Origin: Treponema sp. UBA4326
GTDB lineage: Bacteria; Spirochaetota; Spirochaetia; Treponematales; Treponemataceae
Assembly: GCA_002393835.1 (NCBI GenBank)
Contig: DGTW01000211.1
Span: 1 to 9,653 of the forward strand
Direction of reading: 5' to 3'
DNA: 9,653 nt
A program made the position numbers and the translations under genes. Below the pieces are notes generated by a model, which made no database searches, was not told where the DNA came from, and saw only the letters and a list, made by a program, of their open reading frames with translations. Shown piece by piece: positions 5,384 through 9,653 of the stretch. Numbering within the stretch: position 1 is the first letter of the stretch; each line of letters begins with the position of its first letter.

Positions 5384-7756
5384 ATGAAACGAATCATTCC
5401 CGTCATTTTTATATTGACGGCGGCGGCTCTTGCCCTTTTGTTTTTCAGCCGCAATCTCTTTGTAAAAGACAAAGTTATTTCTCGCTCCAGAGTGGTCATC
5501 CCCATTGTCGGAAATGATGACGAGGCAGCGGCAAAGCAGAACGAGTATTCAGATGCCCTGGAGCAAACTTCCTTCATTCAGCTTTCTAATGGCGAGACTC
5601 TTGTTGGCACTCTGGAAATGGACATTGACGGTGATGGTGCTGATGATCAGATTAACATGATAAAAACATCAAGCAGCCCATACATAGTCCTTATTGTTGG
5701 TCTTTACGAGCCAAAAACCGGCACATACAAGCGTTCGAATTATATAGCCACTCAAATTACACAGATAAAGACTTTTGCCTGTACAAGCATTGATGTAATC
5801 GGAAATCATAAGAATTCACTGATTTATCAGGGAGTCACTGATTCCGGCAAAGTTGTCCTAAAAATCTTCGACGGAAAATACAACAAGAACGGCGAATTCA
5901 TCCTCAGCGTAATCGGCGATTTTGAGTCTGACGGCACGATTTTCATTCAGCAAAGTCCCCGCTCTGAGTCTTATGAACTGTCTCATACAAAAGGAGCGAG
6001 TTTTCCTGTATGGGTTTACACTTCAGAGCCTCAGCCTGTTGGAAAAGATACTTCCAGGCTGGATCAGATTCAAACCATGTACGAATGGGAGGAGACAGAA
6101 GGCAGCTATGTTGCCGTAAAAACCCTGCGCGTGGCAGGAAACCGGGTCGCTGAAAAAGAACTTGCTAAAATTCTTGACGGAACAGTGGATACTTTCGGGA
6201 ATTTTTTGGATGGTCTTTGGTACAAAACCGACAACTCCGGCTCCAATATCCGCTTCATTTCTTTTGACTACCCCAGTGCCGAGATTATCTTTGAGTATGA
6301 CGACAGTGAGGAAGTCTATTCCTGGCTCAAAAGCACCCTCAGGCGTAACGGAATCTATTTTTCGGCCGTAAACAAATCTATTGAAAACTTGCAACGTCGA
6401 TTTGACATTTCCCTGGTGAGCGTGGATGAAATAAAAATCAAGCTTCAGGATGATGTGCGAATGTTAATCAACGAAAGCACTCTTTGGGACGGAAACTACA
6501 AAAAATTCACTTCAAAAGAGCAAAAAAAGGAAAAGCCATCAAAAGAAAGGGAGTGTATTTCACGACTGATTGAGCAGGAAAGCTGGGAAGCCGGGGACGA
6601 GACAATCATAAAATTTACTGATGCCGCATATACGGCCAACGGAAAAAGTTCTTACGATGCAGGTCGCTTTACCACCAATGAAGTGACTGGCCATACTTTG
6701 ATTCAGTTCCGTTCGGTTCATGAGCTTCCTTATTTCAAGCATTCTTACCTGCCTTCATTTCAGACTTCCAAAAAAACTGAAAGGGATGCCAGGGGCAGGA
6801 CTGTCGAAAAAGAAGTGGCGGACAAGGATACGATTATCCTCTATGATGTCGTGCTGAGTCCCGAAGGATTTTACCGCGAGTCAACGGCTCCACTGATTCT
6901 TAAAAAATACATTCCTCCAAAAGAAGGTGAGACTGACCCTGCAGATGAAATTCAGTCATTTACTGAATCTGTATCGAGCAAAAACCTGGCAGAACCCAAG
7001 CTGGCCGTTGGAATCTCTCCCCAGTATTTCTCTCCTGACGGTGACGGCGAGTATGACGAGCTTTTTGTCATGGCAAAAGCTGAGTGTGAAAGTCCGCTGA
7101 AGTCATGGTCATTTGTAATCGAAGATCCACTGACACTAAAGCCTTTCTGGTCTACCAGGGGAACGACGGAAATTCCTCCTAAGATTATATGGAATGGTCG
7201 CAGCTCAAAGGGTGAAGTCGTTCAGTCTGCAACGGATTATCCTTATGAATTCACCGTAACTGACTCAAACAACCTTTCCAGCACCGTCAAGGGCTTTGTG
7301 AAAGTCGATGTTCTTGTCATTAGGGAAGGAAACAGAATCAAAATGCAGGTTCCTTCTATTATTTTCCGAAGTGATGCCGCCGATTTTAAAACAAGCGAAG
7401 AATTGGCCGCCATGCCGAACTGGGATGGCCGCACGACAGGTTTGGACAGGCGAACGCTTGAAAACAATGTCAAAGTCCTGAGCCGAATTTCTGAAATCCT
7501 TAAAAAATTCCGTGATTACAATGTCACAATCGAAGGAAATGCAAATAATATTTCAGGCACAGCAGAAGAAGAGGAAGAAGTCCGGCTTTTGTCTGAGCAG
7601 AGGGCAAAATTCGTGCGGGAATGGCTTGTCAAAGATGGTGTTCCTGCTTCAAATCTCAGTGCCCTGGGCAACGGAAGCAAAAATCCAGCCATTCCGTCAA
7701 GCAATCTTGATGACCGCTGGAAGAACAGGCGTGTAGAATTTATTTTGAAAAAGTAA
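5384..7756 (+). CDS. Large envelope protein with FlgD/CHU-C-like Ig domain and C-terminal OmpA domain
   Basis: A 790-residue exported protein. Residues 1-22 are a hydrophobic signal or membrane anchor with no lipobox and no obvious cleavage site. Residues 80-88 form an acidic D-x-DGDG-x-DD loop like calcium-binding repeats. The region to about 525 is long, beta-rich and unassigned; weak resemblance to treponemal pallilysin-type beta-barrel proteins is possible but unproven. Residues about 538-645 resemble the FlgD/gliding (CHU_C) Ig-like domain, with the signature FSPDGDGEYDE (549-559) and IIWNGRSSKG (601-610). Residues about 655-790 are an OmpA-like peptidoglycan-binding domain: IEGNAN (716-721), LSEQRAKFV (736-744), LGNGSKNP (761-768) and NRRVEF (781-786). 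The usual Asp of this domain is Asn721, while the conserved Arg (Arg740) is kept. It likely links the cell wall to the envelope. There is no Shine-Dalgarno sequence before ATG 5384. It ends in tandem stops 15 bases before alaS. Confidence 0.88.
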   Translation: MKRIIPVIFILTAAALALLFFSRNLFVKDKVISRSRVVIPIVGNDDEAAAKQNEYSDALEQTSFIQLSNGETLVGTLEMDIDGDGADDQINMIKTSSSPYIVLIVGLYEPKTGTYKRSNYIATQITQIKTFACTSIDVIGNHKNSLIYQGVTDSGKVVLKIFDGKYNKNGEFILSVIGDFESDGTIFIQQSPRSESYELSHTKGASFPVWVYTSEPQPVGKDTSRLDQIQTMYEWEETEGSYVAVKTLRVAGNRVAEKELAKILDGTVDTFGNFLDGLWYKTDNSGSNIRFISFDYPSAEIIFEYDDSEEVYSWLKSTLRRNGIYFSAVNKSIENLQRRFDISLVSVDEIKIKLQDDVRMLINESTLWDGNYKKFTSKEQKKEKPSKERECISRLIEQESWEAGDETIIKFTDAAYTANGKSSYDAGRFTTNEVTGHTLIQFRSVHELPYFKHSYLPSFQTSKKTERDARGRTVEKEVADKDTIILYDVVLSPEGFYRESTAPLILKKYIPPKEGETDPADEIQSFTESVSSKNLAEPKLAVGISPQYFSPDGDGEYDELFVMAKAECESPLKSWSFVIEDPLTLKPFWSTRGTTEIPPKIIWNGRSSKGEVVQSATDYPYEFTVTDSNNLSSTVKGFVKVDVLVIREGNRIKMQVPSIIFRSDAADFKTSEELAAMPNWDGRTTGLDRRTLENNVKVLSRISEILKKFRDYNVTIEGNANNISGTAEEEEEVRLLSEQRAKFVREWLVKDGVPASNLSALGNGSKNPAIPSSNLDDRWKNRRVEFILKK

Positions 7757-7762
7757 TAAAAT

Positions 7763-7768
7763 AGGTGA
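7763..7768 (+). promoter_or_regulatory. Ribosome binding site of alaS
   Basis: AGGTGA lies in the 15-base gap after the OmpA gene, with the AGG core seven bases from the ATG at 7772. It fixes that start and supports internal translation from a shared mRNA. It is the only conventionally spaced Shine-Dalgarno sequence seen in the window. Confidence 0.6.
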
Positions 7769-7771
7769 ATT

Positions 7772-9598
7772 ATGACAGCTAATGAATTGCGCTCGAAGTA
7801 TATCGAGTTTTTTAAATCTAAGAATCATGTTGAAATTTCTGGACAGAGCTTGATTCCAGAAAATGACCCGTCAGTTTTGTTCACTATGGCGGGAATGCAC
7901 CCTCTAGTTCCTTATCTGCTTGGCGAAAAACACCCGGCTGGAACTCGTCTTACAGACTATCAGAAATGTATCCGCACTGGCGACATCGAGGAAGTCGGCG
8001 ACCCAAGCCATCTTACCTGCTTTGAAATGCTTGGAAACTGGTCTTTGGGAGACTACTTCAAAAAAGAGTCAATCGCTTTTTCTTACGAATTTTTGACCAG
8101 CCCGAAATGGCTGGGTCTTGATCCTAAAAAAATCTCCGTCACTGTCTTTGCAGGCGACGAAAACGCTCCCAGAGACGAAGAAGCCGCAGGCTACTGGAAG
8201 GAAAACGGTATGCCTGAAGACAAAATCGCCTATCTTCCTGCCAGCGATAACTGGTGGGCAGCGGGGCCGACCGGTCCTTGTGGTCCTGATACAGAAATTT
8301 TCTACTGGGTTGGCGAAGGCCTTCCTCCAGTGGGAAGCAACAAGGGCACAGACAGCGGCAACTGGATGGAAATCTGGAACAATGTATTCATGCAGTACAA
8401 CCGTGTAGACGAAAAGACCCTTCTTCCTCTCGAAAAAAAGAATGTTGATACAGGCATGGGCTTGGAGCGCACAAACTGTATTCTTCAGGGCAAAAAATCT
8501 GTTTACCTCACAGAAGTTTTCCAGCCAATTATCGCAAAAATCGAAGAGCTTTCTTCATACAAATACGGAAGCGACGAAGAAAAAGACAAATCTGTCCGAA
8601 TCATCGCTGACCATGCCAGGGCCTCAGTCTTCATTATCGGTGATGTCCGTGGCGTTTCCCCTGACCGTGTGGGAGCCGGCTATGTTCTCCGCCGCTTGAT
8701 TCGCCGTGCAGTCCGCCACGGAATGAAACTGGGTATCGAAAAGGCTTTCCTTGCAGAAATCGCAAATGTGGTAATCGCAAACTTCAAGTGCGCATATCCT
8801 GAGCTTGAGACAAATGCAGAAAAAGTCCGCAAAGAACTCACTGCCGAAGAAGAAAAATTCCGAGTCACCCTCAAAAACGGTGAGGCTGAATTCCAGAAGT
8901 TGCTTCCAAACCTTATGAAAAATCCTAAAAAGGAAATTTCAGGCAAAGTTGCTTTCCGTCTTTATGATACATTCGGCTTCCCGCTTGAGCTTACTCAGGA
9001 ATTGGGAGCCGAAAACGGCTTTACAGTTGATGTCGAGGGCTTCAAAGAGGCTGAGCGCAAACACCAGGAAGCTTCAAAATCTCTGGATGCAGGAAAAGCA
9101 AAGGGCGGTCTGGCTGAGCAGAGCGACACAACTACTAAATATCACACAGCCACCCACCTTCTTCAGCAGGCTCTGGTCAATGTTCTTGGCGACCAGGTTG
9201 CTCAGAAGGGAAGTAACATCAATAACGAGCGAATGCGCTTTGACTTTACATTCGAGCGCCCAATGACAAAAGAAGAAATTCAGAAAGTCGAGGACATCGT
9301 AAACGAAAAGATTAAGGAAGATTTGCCTGTCACAATGGAAATCATGTCTCTTGAAGCTGCAAAAGCTGAGGGAGCGCGTGCTCTCTTCACCAACAAATAC
9401 GGCGAGGATGTCAAAGTCTACACAATCGGAAAAGACCCGAAAAAAGACTGGTTCTCAAAGGAAGTCTGCGGTGGTCCTCATGTCCAGCACACAGCCCAGA
9501 TTGGTGATTTCAAAATCCAGAAGGAGCAGTCTTCTTCCGCTGGTGTAAGGCGAATCCGTGCTGTAATTTCTGGTGGTCTTCCGCTAGACCCACAATAA
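7772..9598 (+). CDS. alaS: Alanyl-tRNA synthetase, short form without C-Ala domain
   Basis: Cytoplasmic class IIc enzyme that charges tRNA-Ala with alanine and clears mischarged Ser/Gly-tRNA-Ala. Domains in order: catalytic core (about 1-240) with motif 2 region FEMLGNWSLGDYF (84-96), GPTGPCGPDTEIF (165-177) and motif 3 GMGLER (228-233); tRNA-recognition helices (about 240-450); editing domain (about 455-600) with zinc ligands His458 and His462 (HTATH), Cys566 and His570 (CGGPH), and the closing AGVRRI (590-595). The usual CGGTH is CGGPH here. At 608 residues it lacks the C-Ala domain of the roughly 875-residue E. coli enzyme. The reading frame ends cleanly after the editing domain, as in the roughly 600-residue spirochaete enzymes, so this is a lineage form and not a truncation. 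The N-terminal block with AGMHPLVPYLLGE and IRTGDIEEVGD also differs from the E. coli type. It is probably transcribed with the upstream OmpA gene. Confidence 0.97.
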   Translation: MTANELRSKYIEFFKSKNHVEISGQSLIPENDPSVLFTMAGMHPLVPYLLGEKHPAGTRLTDYQKCIRTGDIEEVGDPSHLTCFEMLGNWSLGDYFKKESIAFSYEFLTSPKWLGLDPKKISVTVFAGDENAPRDEEAAGYWKENGMPEDKIAYLPASDNWWAAGPTGPCGPDTEIFYWVGEGLPPVGSNKGTDSGNWMEIWNNVFMQYNRVDEKTLLPLEKKNVDTGMGLERTNCILQGKKSVYLTEVFQPIIAKIEELSSYKYGSDEEKDKSVRIIADHARASVFIIGDVRGVSPDRVGAGYVLRRLIRRAVRHGMKLGIEKAFLAEIANVVIANFKCAYPELETNAEKVRKELTAEEEKFRVTLKNGEAEFQKLLPNLMKNPKKEISGKVAFRLYDTFGFPLELTQELGAENGFTVDVEGFKEAERKHQEASKSLDAGKAKGGLAEQSDTTTKYHTATHLLQQALVNVLGDQVAQKGSNINNERMRFDFTFERPMTKEEIQKVEDIVNEKIKEDLPVTMEIMSLEAAKAEGARALFTNKYGEDVKVYTIGKDPKKDWFSKEVCGGPHVQHTAQIGDFKIQKEQSSSAGVRRIRAVISGGLPLDPQ

Positions 9599-9615
9599 AA
9601 AATTGTAACTAAACG

Positions 9616-9638
9616 AGAATAAGTTTGTTCTTATTCTT
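9616..9638 (+). terminator. Weak hairpin after alaS, possible terminator
   Basis: AGAATAAG (9616-9623) pairs perfectly with CTTATTCT (9630-9637) around a six-base TTTGTT loop, with one further G-T pair. It begins 17 bases after the alaS stop. The stem is AT-rich and followed by only TTTA, so it would terminate poorly alone. The remaining bases to 9653 hold no recognisable gene. Confidence 0.4.
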
Positions 9639-9653
9639 TAGAGGATGCGTGTC

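Noticed and set aside
5296..5577. 93-codon minus-strand frame over the OmpA gene start
   Set aside because: It overlaps both predicted divergent promoters and the signal segment of a confident gene, and its product shows no family features.
6023..6394. 123-codon minus-strand frame inside the OmpA-domain gene
   Set aside because: It is antisense to a continuous reading frame and has no supporting start signals or domain.
9560..9598. alaS as a truncated pseudogene
   Set aside because: All catalytic and editing motifs are intact and the length matches spirochaete enzymes that naturally lack C-Ala.
9641..9653. Start of a further gene (GAGG followed by ATG at 9645 and GTG at 9649)
   Set aside because: The ATG touches the GAGG with no spacer, the GTG is only four bases away, and too few bases remain to judge any reading frame.

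Overview
The window reads as spirochaete DNA, most likely from a host-associated Treponema. The evidence is family-level: two lipoproteins with relaxed spirochaetal lipoboxes, an InlB-type B-repeat on a lipoprotein, a large envelope protein ending in an OmpA domain, and a short (608-residue) alanyl-tRNA synthetase without the C-terminal C-Ala domain, the form known from spirochaetes such as Borrelia. No species is assigned. Coding density is high, with five genes and no non-coding gap above about 110 bases. I see no CRISPR array, tRNA, rRNA or insertion sequence.

Layout. Bases 1-79 hold a short stretch resembling a dispersed intergenic repeat and a possible -10 element. Bases 80-1441 (+) encode an SH3-domain lipoprotein. 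Bases 1515-2885 (+) encode a MATE-family multidrug/cation antiporter behind a strong TTGACA promoter. A long hairpin at 2890-2950 separates it from the convergent gene at 2959-5277 (-), a lipoprotein zinc metallopeptidase of family M13 (neprilysin type) carrying one InlB B-repeat. The 106-base gap 5278-5383 holds back-to-back divergent promoters. Bases 5384-7756 (+) encode a large envelope protein (Ca-binding-like acidic loop, long unassigned middle, FlgD/CHU-C-like Ig domain, OmpA domain). Fifteen bases later alaS begins (7772-9598, +), probably in the same operon and followed by a weak hairpin.

How the genes fit together. Four of the five products act in the envelope: sensing or binding (SH3 lipoprotein), export (MATE), extracytoplasmic peptide cleavage (M13) and cell-wall attachment or adhesion (OmpA protein). 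They are separate transcription units, not one pathway. Only the OmpA gene and alaS look co-transcribed.

Most notable points. (1) Three promoter-proximal genes lack a Shine-Dalgarno sequence and have a TAnnnT -10 box 6-9 bases before the ATG, a pattern expected of leaderless or near-leaderless mRNAs; the internal operon gene alaS instead has a clear ribosome site. (2) The OmpA domain has Asn where the diaminopimelate-binding Asp normally sits, which would fit ornithine-containing spirochaetal peptidoglycan. (3) A B-repeat is fused to a neprilysin-type peptidase. I found no convincing wholly new multi-gene system here.
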